DNA of 64,000 nucleotides from Akkermansiaceae bacterium (GTDB lineage Bacteria > Verrucomicrobiota > Verrucomicrobiia > Verrucomicrobiales > Akkermansiaceae), in NCBI GenBank assembly GCA_018402445.1, contig JAGYIT010000007.1:248001-312000 (forward strand), given 5' to 3'. Shown here piece after piece: positions 1 to 8,742 of the stretch (position 1 is its first letter; each line of letters starts with the position of its first letter). The position numbers and the translations under genes were made by a program. The notes beneath the pieces are model-generated. The model was not told the origin of the DNA and searched no databases. It saw nothing but the letters and a program-made list of their open reading frames with translations.

Positions 1-252
1 GGGGTGCTCGCCGAGCGGTGCGTCGGGCGCGATGTGGAGGGTGGCGCGGGCGAGTTTGTTGTTTTTCTCGTCGGGCTTGAGGTCGGTGAGGTTCAGGCCG
101 GGGCGGTAGGTGATGAGTTCCTGGAAAGAGGAGATATGGTCTTCTGTGAGCGTGACGGTGACGGCGGTGCCGCGCTGGCCGCCGGAGGGGGATAGGGCGG
201 ACAGAGAAGTGATCAGTGCCAGGTGAGCGGTGATCAGTGGAAGAAGGCGCAT
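1..252 (-). CDS. Secreted PPC-type protein, N-terminal part only
   Basis: This minus-strand reading frame starts with ATG at 252 and runs off the left edge. The first ~20 residues form a hydrophobic signal peptide, followed by SPSGGQRGTAVTVTLT, the opening typical of the large secreted pre-peptidase-C-like proteins that follow DUF1501 genes in Planctomycetes and Verrucomicrobia. It starts 12 bp after the DUF1501 stop, so it is probably third in an operon with the cytochrome and DUF1501 genes. The signal-peptide codons coincide with a heptamer repeat (209-247), which is unusual. Only about 84 residues are visible, so the full domain content is unknown. Confidence 0.7.
   Translation of the reverse strand, partial: MRLLPLITAHLALITSLSALSPSGGQRGTAVTVTLTEDHISSFQELITYRPGLNLTDLKPDEKNNKLARATLHIAPDAPLGEHP
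209..247. repeat. Heptamer array inside a signal-peptide coding region
   Basis: Four consecutive 7-bp units, each beginning GTG on the plus strand (GTGATCA twice, GTGCCAG, GTGAGCG), are followed by GTGGAAG. The array covers codons 2-15 of the adjacent minus-strand gene. Related arrays occur at 31654, 32130, 36205 and 36754. Confidence 0.6.
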
Positions 253-264
253 CTTGGATTTCCT

Positions 265-1596
265 TTACGCTTTTTTGGCGAGGATGGCGTCGATGACTTC
301 GCCGCCATCGACGATTTCCATGGGGCGGTCGCCGGGGGACATCATTTCGCTTTCGGCGTTGATGCCGATCTGGTGGTAGATCGTTTTCGCGAGATCCTCG
401 ATGCCGACCTTGTCCTCCTCGGGTTCGCCGCCGAGCGAATCGGAGGAGCCGTGGACGTAGCCCGCTTTCATGCCGCCACCGGCGAGCATGGTGGAGAACA
501 CGCGCGGCCAGTGGTCGCGGCCGCCGGTGGGGTTGATCTTGGGCGTGCGCCCGAACTCGGTGCTGACCATGACCAGGGTGTTTTCCAACATGCCGCGGCG
601 GTCGAGATCGCGGATCAGGGTGGCGATGGCGCGGTCGGTCGATGGCATGTTGCCCTGGATACCCGCCTTGATGTTGTCGTGATGATCCCAGCCGCCCGCG
701 GTGAGGGAAACGAAACGGACGCCGCCCTCGACGAGGCGGCGGGCGAGGAGCATGCGCTGGCCGGCCTGGGTCTTGCCGTATTCCTCCTTGATCTTGTCGT
801 CTTCCTTGGAGAGGTCGAAGGCCTCGCGGGCTTTCTGCGAGGAGATTAGCTTGTAGGCGTGTTGGTAGAACGCGTCCATGGAATCGAGGGCGTCGGATTT
901 CTCAAGGGTGCGGAAATGGTCGTCCACCGTTTTGAGGAGCGAGCGGCGGCGCTCGAAGCGCTTCTCATCGACACCCTGGGCGAGGTTGAGATCGCGGACT
1001 TTAAAATTTTGCTGCGCCGGATCGGCGCCGAGGGCGAAGGGGCCGTAGGCGGAGGAGAGGTAGCCGGAGTTGGCGAACTCGTTGGGGACGTTGGGGACGC
1101 AGACGTAGGGAGGGAGGTCGTTGCGCGCGCCGAGTTCGTGGGAGACGACGGAGCCCATGGAGGGAAAGGAAAGCGCGGGCGAGGGGCGGTAGCCGGTGAA
1201 CATGTTGTGGGTGCCGCGCTCGTGGGCGGCCTCACCGTGTGACATGCTGCGGATCACGGTGATCTTGTCGGCGATCTTCGAGGTCTCCTTCATGAACTCG
1301 CCGAACTGGATGCCGGGGATCTTCGTGTCGATGGCTCCGAAGGGCCCTCGGTATTCGGCGGGGGCGAAGGGTTTCGGATCGAAGGATTCCTGGTGCGCGA
1401 CTCCGCCGGGCAGGAAAATATGGATCACGCTCTCCGCGACGGGTACGTGTTTCGGGAACTGTTTCATCGCCGCTCCGGCTCGTGCTCCAAAAAATTGCGG
1501 GAGCGCGAGGCCGACCGAGCCGAGCAGGCCGACGTAGAGGAACTCGCGGCGTGAGGAGTAGTTTTCGAGCGGATTACCGGGGCATTGGGGTTTCAT
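265..1596 (-). CDS. DUF1501 domain protein
   Basis: This 443-residue protein belongs to the DUF1501 family, whose fold resembles alkaline phosphatases/sulfatases and whose function is not established. A twin-arginine-type leader is visible (SRREFLYVGLLGS, residues ~14-26), so export by the Tat system is likely. The family landmarks HIFLPGGVAHQESFDPKP and THNMFTGYRP follow, and the C-terminal half carries FGRTPKINPTGGRDHWP. It lies 87 bp downstream of a cytochrome/WD40 gene and 12 bp upstream of a PPC-type gene. That order is recurrent in Planctomycetes and Verrucomicrobia and suggests one extracytoplasmic complex. Length and start are normal for the family. Confidence 0.93.
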   Translation of the reverse strand: MKPQCPGNPLENYSSRREFLYVGLLGSVGLALPQFFGARAGAAMKQFPKHVPVAESVIHIFLPGGVAHQESFDPKPFAPAEYRGPFGAIDTKIPGIQFGEFMKETSKIADKITVIRSMSHGEAAHERGTHNMFTGYRPSPALSFPSMGSVVSHELGARNDLPPYVCVPNVPNEFANSGYLSSAYGPFALGADPAQQNFKVRDLNLAQGVDEKRFERRRSLLKTVDDHFRTLEKSDALDSMDAFYQHAYKLISSQKAREAFDLSKEDDKIKEEYGKTQAGQRMLLARRLVEGGVRFVSLTAGGWDHHDNIKAGIQGNMPSTDRAIATLIRDLDRRGMLENTLVMVSTEFGRTPKINPTGGRDHWPRVFSTMLAGGGMKAGYVHGSSDSLGGEPEEDKVGIEDLAKTIYHQIGINAESEMMSPGDRPMEIVDGGEVIDAILAKKA

Positions 1597-1683
1597 GGGA
1601 TTTTCGGGGTAAAGGCGAATAGGAAGGATACAAGGTTTTTTCGGGGATCTTGCGGATTATTTGATGAAGCGGAGGCGATATTC

Positions 1684-3534
1684 TTACCTCAACGCCTTCA
1701 CATAGGCATCGCGCAACTTCCGCTCCTCGTTTTTCGCTTTGTGGTAAGTGCTGAGGGTGGTGTCGGCGGACTGGCGGGCGTTCGCGATGGCGTCTTCCTT
1801 TTCGCGGAGGGCGTCGGTGAGGTTTTTCACCGAGGCGTCAAGGGAGAGTAGTGTGGCCATTGCCTCCTCGCGGTGGATTTCGGAAAGGCTTTTCGATACA
1901 AGGATACCCGCGAACCCATCGCGCTGGCCGCGCTTTTCGTTGAGCGATGCGACGGCGGCATCCACGGCGGCGAGGGATTGCAGGAAGACGTCGATATCCT
2001 CCTCGCTACTCCCGGCGAGGGCTTGCGTTTCGGCGGTGGTGTGTAGGACGCGGGTATTGATGGCTGCGGCGTTCCAATGCTTTTCCTGGTCTTTCAGTTG
2101 AGCGATCTCGTCCTCCGCTTTGCTTTCCTTGATGCGGTTTGCGATCGTTATCAGGCGCGCCCCGATGGAGGGCGGGTTGGTGGGAAAAGCGGTGATTTCG
2201 GCGGAGCCTTTTTCCTCGGCGGAGAAGGCGTGGATGTTGCCCTGCGAATCGGCGACGAAGGCGCGCTTTCCTTCCCCGTCGAAGGCGGCGGCGGTGGGGA
2301 GGGCGGGCAGCTTGACTTCGCGCAACATATTGAAATCGGCTTTCCAGAGCTTCGCCTTGTTGTCGCGGCCGGCGGTGACGAAAGAGCCGTTTCCCGTGAA
2401 GGCGAACGCGGTGACACCGCTGGGGTGGGCGTCGATTTTCTTCACCTCGCCGCCGTTGTTCATTTCCCAGAAACGGACGGAGCCGTCTTCGGAGGCGGAG
2501 GCGAGAAGGTTGGAATCGGAGCGGAAGGCAAGCGCGGTGATCGCGGCCTGGTGGGCGCGGAGGTTATGGAATTCGTTCGCCGTCTCCGCCTCCCAGACCC
2601 AGACGCCGCCGTTGCGATCGCCGCTGGCGAGCAGGATACCATCGGGGGAAATGTCGAGGCCGGTGATCCAGTCGGTGTGTTTCTTAATGGAGTGGATGCG
2701 CTCTCCGGTGGAGGTGTTCCAGAGATTGAGGAGTTTCGACGGGCCGCCGGTCGCGACAATGTCGAAGGACGGGCGGATGTCGGCGGCGAGGATGGAATCG
2801 AACTCCCTGCCCGCCGTGACGACGCGAGCACCGCTGATGACATCGAAGGTGACGGTAAAGCCGCTTTTTCCGGGCACGCCGCCGCCGACGATGAGATAGC
2901 GGGCGTCCGGCGTGAAAGCGAGCGAGATGGGAGTGCCTTCGGGAAACGGCAGGATGCCGATGAGTTCCAGCGTCTCGGTATGGTGCAGTAGGATCTGGCG
3001 CTGAGCGGTGACGGCGAGCAATGGCGCCCATGGCGAGGCGGCGATGGCGTGGACGGCGGTGGCGCGCTCCGTGACGACGGGCGGTTCCAACAGGAGACGC
3101 TCCGGCATGGGCGGCGGGCCGTCGGGTTTCGCGCCGGGGTCGGAACGGAGCGCGGTCTCGAACTTCGGTTTCTCCGGTTTCCGCGCGACGGAGGACTTAT
3201 TTTCCAGTAAGCCGCCCTCGATCCATTTCGCGAGAAGGTCGATCTGCGCGGCGGAGAGCTTCTCGCCCTCGGGCGGCATGATGGGTTCGGCGGTTTGCTT
3301 GACCAGTTTGACAAGGGTCGAGGAAGCGTCGCCGGGTTCGACGATTTTTCCCGAGGATCCGCCTTTCATGGTGGCGGCGAAGGTCGAGAGATCGAGGCCG
3401 CCCCTTGTTTTGTCCGGGTTGTGGCAGTTGAGGCAGGCCTGCTCGAAAAGAGGCAAGATGTGGTCGTCGTAGGAGATCTTCTCCTGAGCGGGAAGAAGCG
3501 GGGAAAGGGTGAGCAGTGTGACGGGAATCCGCAT
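1684..3534 (-). CDS. Planctomycete-type cytochrome c domain plus WD40 propeller protein
   Basis: This 616-residue exported protein begins with a short signal peptide (MRIPVTLLTLSPLLPA). A PSCyt1-type cytochrome domain follows, with the heme motif CLNCH near residue 35 and the GGLDLS stretch typical of the family. From about residue 155 to 470 there are repeated WD40-like blades (for example HTDWITGLDISPDGILLASG and AHQAAITALAFRSDSNLLAS). The last ~130 residues are Glu/Lys/Arg/Ala-rich and probably coiled coil. It is the first gene of a three-gene minus-strand set with DUF1501 and PPC-type proteins. The substrate is unknown; roles in periplasmic electron transfer or polymer breakdown are only inferred for such sets. 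Confidence 0.88.
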   Translation of the reverse strand: MRIPVTLLTLSPLLPAQEKISYDDHILPLFEQACLNCHNPDKTRGGLDLSTFAATMKGGSSGKIVEPGDASSTLVKLVKQTAEPIMPPEGEKLSAAQIDLLAKWIEGGLLENKSSVARKPEKPKFETALRSDPGAKPDGPPPMPERLLLEPPVVTERATAVHAIAASPWAPLLAVTAQRQILLHHTETLELIGILPFPEGTPISLAFTPDARYLIVGGGVPGKSGFTVTFDVISGARVVTAGREFDSILAADIRPSFDIVATGGPSKLLNLWNTSTGERIHSIKKHTDWITGLDISPDGILLASGDRNGGVWVWEAETANEFHNLRAHQAAITALAFRSDSNLLASASEDGSVRFWEMNNGGEVKKIDAHPSGVTAFAFTGNGSFVTAGRDNKAKLWKADFNMLREVKLPALPTAAAFDGEGKRAFVADSQGNIHAFSAEEKGSAEITAFPTNPPSIGARLITIANRIKESKAEDEIAQLKDQEKHWNAAAINTRVLHTTAETQALAGSSEEDIDVFLQSLAAVDAAVASLNEKRGQRDGFAGILVSKSLSEIHREEAMATLLSLDASVKNLTDALREKEDAIANARQSADTTLSTYHKAKNEERKLRDAYVKALR

Positions 3535-3596
3535 CGGACGGGATGCTTACGCGGCGCCGGGGCTGGATTTATCTGCGGAAAAATAGGAAATTCCGG

Positions 3597-4436
3597 CTAG
3601 GGGAGCGGATGATCGTCGCTTTCCTCCGTCAGAAGGCCTTGTTCGATGAGGAAACGGTCGGCGGCGGCGATGGTCATCTCGAAGTTCGCGTGGCTGACGT
3701 TGAAGTTGAAGAAGCTGTGCTCCGCGCCGGTGAAATCGAGGAGTTTACAGCGATTGCCGCGCCATTTCATGCGGCGGCGGAAGGTGGCGGCCTCCTCGAA
3801 GGGGGTGACGCGGTCGGCCTTACCGTGCATGAGCAACACGGGCGGCAGCTTGCGGCGAACGAGTCCGCTGGGGCTGAGGGCTTTCGCGGTTTTCGCGTTG
3901 GGGAAACGGTCGGAGAGCTGACCTTTCGGGCTGGTGTTCAGCAGGGCGCTGAAAAGTATGAGCGCTTTCGGCCGCAGCGGGGGGCTGTATTGTTTTTCCT
4001 TCTGCATCACGAGCAGCAGGGCGAGGAAGGCTCCACCCGCAGCGCCGACGTAGGCGACTTTTTCAGGGTCGATCCCGAGAAGTTCCGCGTTTTCGTGGAG
4101 CCAGCGCAACGCTGCGCGTGAGTCCTCGATGGCTTCCATCGGGCCGGTCTGGTGCTTCAATGCGACGCGGTATTCGAACGTGACGGCCACCGCGCCGCGT
4201 CCCGCGAAGTGGTGGCAGTGCGGCACGAACTGCGAAACCATGGTAGTCTCCCAGAAACCGCCGTGAAAAAACGCGACCGCGGAACGGTTGGGGACGGCTG
4301 GCCCCGCGGGTGCGAAGACGTGCGCCAAAAGATCTATCTCGCCGTAGCTTGCGTACACGTAGCTGGATGCGGCTTTGAGGATCTCCTTGTCACGCAACTC
4401 ACCGATGGGCGCGAGTTTCTGCAAAATTTGGTTCAT
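3597..4436 (-). CDS. Alpha/beta hydrolase-fold protein without the nucleophile serine
   Basis: The fold resembles carboxylesterase/acetyl-esterase-like hydrolases: an oxyanion-type HGGFW motif, an acid-residue segment LMHGKADRVTPF and a histidine segment GAEHSFF are all present. At the nucleophile elbow, where GxSxG is expected, the sequence reads VGAAGGAF, so the serine position is Ala (codon GCG on the coding strand). The protein may therefore be non-catalytic or use other chemistry. The frame extends upstream to 4529, but that start would overlap the divergent gene's start codon and adds 31 residues with no family character. The ATG at 4436 (MNQILQKL) is preferred, giving about 279 residues. 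Confidence 0.75.
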   Translation of the reverse strand: MNQILQKLAPIGELRDKEILKAASSYVYASYGEIDLLAHVFAPAGPAVPNRSAVAFFHGGFWETTMVSQFVPHCHHFAGRGAVAVTFEYRVALKHQTGPMEAIEDSRAALRWLHENAELLGIDPEKVAYVGAAGGAFLALLLVMQKEKQYSPPLRPKALILFSALLNTSPKGQLSDRFPNAKTAKALSPSGLVRRKLPPVLLMHGKADRVTPFEEAATFRRRMKWRGNRCKLLDFTGAEHSFFNFNVSHANFEMTIAAADRFLIEQGLLTEESDDHPLP

Positions 4437-4527
4437 GATAGGGGAAAGCGGCGCCGGAACCAAGGATGCCGTCCGTGCGTGGATTTGTTTGTTGTGATTC
4501 GGTGCCACTTGTCCAATCGTTTCGTCC

Positions 4528-5406
4528 ATGAGCCGCTACATTTTGGCGTTATTACTCGCTTTGCCCGCCATTTGCGAAGCACAGGGAGATCTGCGTGCGG
4601 ATTTGGAAAGGACGTATGGTGTCTGGCGTGCGGCGCTCGTCAACAAGGATGCCGCCACATGGCAAAGGGTGACCGCCGAGCACCGCCGCACTGAGGTGAG
4701 GAACCGCATCGTTTCGGAAAAGCGTGCGTTTCCCGCTACGATCTTCGAGCTGCCTGCTCCGCCCCCCGCTCTCGGTGGCCTGAAATTCCTAGAGGCGAGG
4801 CAGAACGGCGCTACCGCGAAGTCCGCCTATTTCGGGAAAGTGGATTTCGGTATCGGCGGTGTGCCTACGGAAAATCTTCTGGTGCTTTCCTTTGTCCGGG
4901 GAGCGGGCGGCTGGCTCTATGATAAGGCGGATTTTGTGAATCTCACCGCGCTGCCGGACGTCCGCATCGAGCTGGCGGCGGGTGATCTTTCCTACCTGCG
5001 CGGTGTGCCCGAAGCGCAGCCGTCCGGTGTGGTGCCGCCGACCCCCATCGCGGCGAACCCAGCGACGACGATCGCGAAGGTGTATGTCTTCTGCCCAGGC
5101 CGCGAGGTGGAGGTGCAGGTGAACAAGATCAGCCGCCACCGTTTCGCGAACGCGAAGGAGGCGGAGATCGTGATCGGCGGGGCGCGGGGCGGTCTCAATG
5201 AAGTCCAATACTCGATCCGCAAGCTGGAGGGTGGCACCGGGGAGGAGGCGCTGACCGTACGTGTCTATCTCATGTCCGAGGTGGCGGGAGTGAAACCGAT
5301 CAAGGCCTTCGAGTATCTGGTTCCGGAAAAAGGAGCCTTCGATCCCTTCGGCACGGGCACCTTCGTCCTCGATGCCGCAGTGGCCGCCAAACTTACGGGC
5401 AAGTGA
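4528..5406 (+). CDS. Secreted protein of unknown function
   Basis: The 292-residue product has a clear signal peptide (MSRYILALLLALPAICEA, residues 1-18). No catalytic motif was recognised. The N-terminal segment (residues ~20-60, DLERTYGVWRAALVNKDAATW) resembles the start of scaffold-like secreted proteins with a helical region. The rest is rich in beta-strand-like segments and ends in a segment (SEVAGVKPIKAFEYLVPE) that may be a substrate- or partner-contact region. It overlaps the next gene by 4 bp, so the two are probably translationally coupled. I cannot assign a function. Confidence 0.75.
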   Translation: MSRYILALLLALPAICEAQGDLRADLERTYGVWRAALVNKDAATWQRVTAEHRRTEVRNRIVSEKRAFPATIFELPAPPPALGGLKFLEARQNGATAKSAYFGKVDFGIGGVPTENLLVLSFVRGAGGWLYDKADFVNLTALPDVRIELAAGDLSYLRGVPEAQPSGVVPPTPIAANPATTIAKVYVFCPGREVEVQVNKISRHRFANAKEAEIVIGGARGGLNEVQYSIRKLEGGTGEEALTVRVYLMSEVAGVKPIKAFEYLVPEKGAFDPFGTGTFVLDAAVAAKLTGK

Positions 5407-5669
5407 GCGCGGAACGGAAACCCTACCTCGAGGCGTGGCTCCGGCGCACGGGGCGAGAGCTTTCCGCGAGCGGAAGGCTCTCGGAGGCCGCGTTGATCCT
5501 TTCCCGGAAAAAAGGCGGGCAGGTGGAGGAGTGGACGGAACGCCTGCGCCGCATTCTCGGGCGGGAGGAGGATCCGGGGTTTGAGCTGCTCACGGAAATC
5601 GACTCGATCCTGGCGCGTCCGGCCAAGCGCGATTTGCACGTCGGGGCCGACGCCGACCTGTTTGATTGA
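5403..5669 (+). CDS. Small soluble protein coupled to the upstream secreted-protein gene
   Basis: The 88-residue, charged, helix-rich product starts with GTG inside the GTGA overlap with the previous stop codon. No signal peptide or membrane segment is present and no family was recognised. The tight overlap implies co-expression with the secreted protein. A hairpin with a following T-run begins 9 bp after its stop codon. Confidence 0.6.
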   Translation: MSAERKPYLEAWLRRTGRELSASGRLSEAALILSRKKGGQVEEWTERLRRILGREEDPGFELLTEIDSILARPAKRDLHVGADADLFD

Positions 5670-5677
5670 CGGGCAGA

Positions 5678-5710
5678 ATGCCGGACGGGCGCGGCATTTC
5701 CGATTTTTTT
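5678..5710 (+). terminator. Probable rho-independent terminator
   Basis: The 6-bp stem ATGCCG/CGGCAT with an 8-base loop (5678-5697) is followed after a few bases by a run of seven T (5704-5710). It lies directly behind the two-gene unit ending at 5669, which supports a terminator role. Confidence 0.5.
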
Positions 5711-5820
5711 CGGATCACTTGACCATTTTGGTTGCTGTTCTGTTAGTGATACCTCAGCATATCAATTCGGGTGAAAACTGATCAGGTAGTCGTTATCCCG
5801 TTATTACATACTGGAATTTT

Positions 5821-6216
5821 ATGCATCGGTTGCCTTCTCACGCCACGCTTCGGAGATTCAGGGTTGCCTCGCTGCTGGTGATTCTGATGTTCCTTTCCGC
5901 ACCCGCAGCGTTGGGTTTCATATTTTACGGATTTATTAAGGGGGAGCACGGGTGGTTCGCCATCGCGGGCGGGGTGGTCGCTGCGGGTCTTATTTTCATG
6001 GTTCTAAACCTCATCATGAGCGGACGGCTCAGGTGCCCGCTGTGCATGGTGCCGTCGCTGCAGAATCGGCGCTGCTCCAAACACAAGTCCGCGGCGACGC
6101 TGTTCGGCAGCCACCGGCTCTTCGTGGCGCAGTCGATTCTGTTCAAGGGCTCTTTCCGCTGCCCCTACTGCGGCGAGCCGACGGCGATGATGGTGCGGGA
6201 GCGGGGCAGGCGCTGA
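5821..6216 (+). CDS. Small membrane protein with zinc-ribbon cysteine pairs
   Basis: The 131-residue protein has two predicted membrane segments (about residues 16-40 and 46-66) followed by a soluble tail. The tail holds two CPxC knuckles, CPLC near residue 73 and CPYC near residue 118, with another Cys/His-rich stretch (RRCSKHK) between them. This arrangement is suited to binding a zinc ion. It precedes the moxR operon by 77 bp in the same direction and could belong to it, but nothing in the sequence proves a functional link. No named family was recognised. Confidence 0.65.
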   Translation: MHRLPSHATLRRFRVASLLVILMFLSAPAALGFIFYGFIKGEHGWFAIAGGVVAAGLIFMVLNLIMSGRLRCPLCMVPSLQNRRCSKHKSAATLFGSHRLFVAQSILFKGSFRCPYCGEPTAMMVRERGRR

Positions 6217-6293
6217 GTGCGCAGGGAAATTCGCACAGTTCTGGATTGGCGGTTGCGCGGGGCGCGGGGAGTGGCAAGCTTCGCCCGTTAATC

Positions 6294-7277
6294 ATGACTA
6301 CGGAAGAACTACAGGAACAGATCGCAGCGAGCAGTGTGTGGATCGGCGAGGTAAAGGACGAGATGGCGAAAGTCCTCGTGGGACAGGAGGATCTGGTGGA
6401 CAGGCTGCTTGTCGGCCTGCTCTGCAACGGCCACATCCTGCTGGAGGGCGTGCCGGGTCTCGCCAAGACGCTCGCGGTGAAGGCGCTCTCCGGATCGCTC
6501 TCCGCTTCCTTCGCCCGCTTCCAGTTCACCCCCGACCTGCTGCCGGCCGACCTCGTTGGTACCATGATCTACCATCCGCAGGACGCGCGGTTCGAGCCGA
6601 AGCTCGGCCCCATCTTCAACAACCTGATCCTCGCCGACGAGATCAACCGCGCCCCGGCCAAGGTACAGTCTGCGCTGCTGGAGGCGATGCAGGAGCGGCA
6701 GGTCACACTCGGCGACCGCTCCTACCCGCTGCCAAAACCTTTCCTGGTGCTGGCCACGCAGAACCCCATCGACCAGGAAGGCACCTACCAGTTGCCCGAG
6801 GCTCAGCTCGACCGTTTCCTGCTGAAAGTGAATGTCGGCTATCCTACGAAAGCCGAGGAGTTGGAAATCCTCAACCGCATGGCGACCTCGGCTCCCCTGT
6901 ATGAAACGAAGAACCGCGCGACGCCGGAAGAGGTGGGTGCCTCGCGCGATCTGGTGAACTCGGTTTATATCGACGAAGCGATCCGCAAATACATCGTGGA
7001 GCTGATCTATTGCACCCGTTTCCCGGTGAAGGTCGATGCGCCCCTCAAGAACTGGGTGCGCTCCGGTGCCTCGCCGCGGGGCACGATCAACCTCGCCCTC
7101 ACCGCCCGCGCCCGCGCTTTCATGATGGGCCGCGCGTTCGTGACCCCGCAGGACGTGAAGGACATGGCGCTCGATGTCCTGCGCCACCGCATTCTCCTCA
7201 CCTACGAGGCCGAGGCGGAGGGCATCACCACGGACACCATCATCCAGCGCATCCTCGCGAAGGTGGTAGTACCTTAA
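6294..7277 (+). CDS. moxR: MoxR-family AAA+ ATPase
   Basis: This 327-residue chaperone-like ATPase is thought to act with von Willebrand factor A proteins in maturing envelope or metalloenzyme complexes. Walker A is GVPGLAKT (residues 52-59), Walker B LILADEIN (111-118), and the sensor/arginine region ATQNPIDQEGTYQLPEAQ follows near residue 160. The ATG at 6294 gives the normal MoxR N-terminus (MTTEELQEQI); an open extension upstream overlaps the zinc-ribbon gene in another frame and is not credible. It is first in an operon with DUF58, DUF4381 and Bat-type genes, the classic moxR/bat arrangement. Confidence 0.95.
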   Translation: MTTEELQEQIAASSVWIGEVKDEMAKVLVGQEDLVDRLLVGLLCNGHILLEGVPGLAKTLAVKALSGSLSASFARFQFTPDLLPADLVGTMIYHPQDARFEPKLGPIFNNLILADEINRAPAKVQSALLEAMQERQVTLGDRSYPLPKPFLVLATQNPIDQEGTYQLPEAQLDRFLLKVNVGYPTKAEELEILNRMATSAPLYETKNRATPEEVGASRDLVNSVYIDEAIRKYIVELIYCTRFPVKVDAPLKNWVRSGASPRGTINLALTARARAFMMGRAFVTPQDVKDMALDVLRHRILLTYEAEAEGITTDTIIQRILAKVVVP

Positions 7278-7280
7278 ACC

Positions 7281-7307
7281 TCAAATTTCAAATTTCAAAA
7301 TTCAAGG
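7281..7307. repeat. AT-rich tandem heptamer upstream of the DUF58 gene
   Basis: Two exact TCAAATT units are followed by two variants (TCAAAAT, TCAAGGA). The tract is very AT-rich for this window and lies in the 64-bp gap between moxR and the DUF58 gene. It has the same 7-bp period as the GTG/CAC-type arrays but a different sequence. Confidence 0.5.
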
Positions 7308-7341
7308 AAAAGGGAGCTTTGGAGACGGGATATTCCCAAGT

Positions 7342-8232
7342 ATGACCGAGGAGCAACAGATCGAGGAAATGATGGCTCGGGTGCGCAAGCTCGAGCTGAA
7401 GGCGCGGCGCTTGGTGCGTGAGACGTTTTCCGGGGAGTATCTTTCCTCGTTCCGCGGGCAGGGCCTCGATTTCGACGATTTCCGCGAATACCAGCACGGC
7501 GATGAGGTGCGATTCATCGACTGGAACGTGACCGCGCGGATGAACGAGCCGTTCGTGAGGAAATTCCGCGAGGAGCGGGAGCTTTCCGTGATCATGGCGG
7601 TGGATGTTTCCGGCTCAGCGGATTTCGGCAGCCAGCACCTCAGCAAGCGCGAGCTGTCGGCGGAGATCGCGGCGGTGCTGGGGTTCAGCGCCCTGCAAAA
7701 CGGCGACCAGGTGGGCCTGCTTGTCTTCGCGGCGGAGCCGATCATGTTCATCCCGCCCGCCAAGGGAAGCCGCCACCTGCTGCGCATGATCCGTGAGATC
7801 CTGATGGCGAAACCGGAGAAACAGGGCACATCCATCCAGGAAGCTTGCGACTCCCTGGTGCGCTCGTTGAAACGCAAGGCGCTCGTTTTCATGGTCTCCG
7901 ATTTCTATGCCGAGGTGCTGGATAAGCCGCTCGGCAAGCTGGCCCGAAAGCACGAACTTGTCGCGCTGCGTGTCGCCGATCCATTAGAGGTAAATCTGCC
8001 AAAGGCTGGGCGGGTGGTGATGGTCGATCCGGAAACGGGCTTTGAGACCATGGTAAATACTAGTAACCCGAACCTCCGTATGGGCTACCGAAAACTCATG
8101 ACCCGGCAGGCGGAGGGCGTGGCGGCGGTTTTCAAGAAACACGGCATCGACGCGGCGACGCTCAGCACGGACAAGGACACGCTGCCGGCTTTGCACGGAC
8201 TGCTGAAAAGGCGCGGCAGGAGGAGAAGATAA
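7342..8232 (+). CDS. DUF58 domain protein of the MoxR operon
   Basis: The 296-residue protein has the DUF58 signature GQGLDFDDFREYQHGDEVR (residues ~39-57) followed by DWNVTARM, which defines the family. A VWA-like segment MAVDVSGSADF starts near residue 85, with a MIDAS-type D-x-S-x-S pattern. DUF58 proteins almost always follow moxR and are thought to be partners of the ATPase. The protein lacks a membrane segment, so it is likely cytoplasmic. It is followed after 6 bp by a DUF4381-like gene. Confidence 0.92.
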   Translation: MTEEQQIEEMMARVRKLELKARRLVRETFSGEYLSSFRGQGLDFDDFREYQHGDEVRFIDWNVTARMNEPFVRKFREERELSVIMAVDVSGSADFGSQHLSKRELSAEIAAVLGFSALQNGDQVGLLVFAAEPIMFIPPAKGSRHLLRMIREILMAKPEKQGTSIQEACDSLVRSLKRKALVFMVSDFYAEVLDKPLGKLARKHELVALRVADPLEVNLPKAGRVVMVDPETGFETMVNTSNPNLRMGYRKLMTRQAEGVAAVFKKHGIDAATLSTDKDTLPALHGLLKRRGRRRR

Positions 8233-8238
8233 GCAACG

Positions 8239-8742
8239 ATGGAAGAGAAAGCCAATAGCCTCGAACTCGCGGAGTCCCGCGACGCCATCGGACTGGTGCC
8301 GACCTGGGAGCCGCAGCTCTGGTGGTTTTTCGCGGCGGCGGCTGTCATTGCGGTAGCCGTGGTGCTGCTCATCCTGCTGTTGAGGAAAAAGCCGAGGGTC
8401 GATCTGCTGAAGGAAAAGCGCGAGGCGTATCAGGAGGCGAAGACGGCCTTCGGTGTGAAGGAGAGCGGGGACGCGCGGGAAAGCGCGATCCTTGTTTCCA
8501 TGATTCTGCGGCGCTATCTCGCGAAGAGCATGAAGGAACCCGCGCTGTTCGAGACCCATGAGGAATTCGTTTCGCGCCATGATGGGTTGAAGGATCTGCC
8601 GGACGAGCTAAGATCAGCAGTGGGTATGTTTTTCTCAAAACTCGCGGCGGTCAAATACGCGCCGGATAACATCGCGGTAGGCGGGGCGCAGGAAACCCAT
8701 GCCGAAGGGGCGGCGCTTTTGGAAAGGATACACCGGGCATGA
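8239..8742 (+). CDS. DUF4381-like single-pass membrane protein
   Basis: The 167-residue product starts with a short charged segment, then a Pro-Trp motif (PTWEPQLWWFF) leading into one membrane helix (residues ~30-52), followed by a cytoplasmic-type helical domain. This layout matches the DUF4381 proteins placed between DUF58 and VWA genes in Bat operons. Its stop overlaps the start of the next gene by 4 bp. Its role is unknown; co-assembly with the VWA proteins is inferred from gene order. Confidence 0.75.
   Translation: MEEKANSLELAESRDAIGLVPTWEPQLWWFFAAAAVIAVAVVLLILLLRKKPRVDLLKEKREAYQEAKTAFGVKESGDARESAILVSMILRRYLAKSMKEPALFETHEEFVSRHDGLKDLPDELRSAVGMFFSKLAAVKYAPDNIAVGGAQETHAEGAALLERIHRA

Noticed and set aside
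4436..4529. N-terminal extension of the alpha/beta hydrolase to 4529
   Set aside because: It would overlap the start codon of the divergent gene and adds 31 residues with no family character; ATG at 4436 is better.
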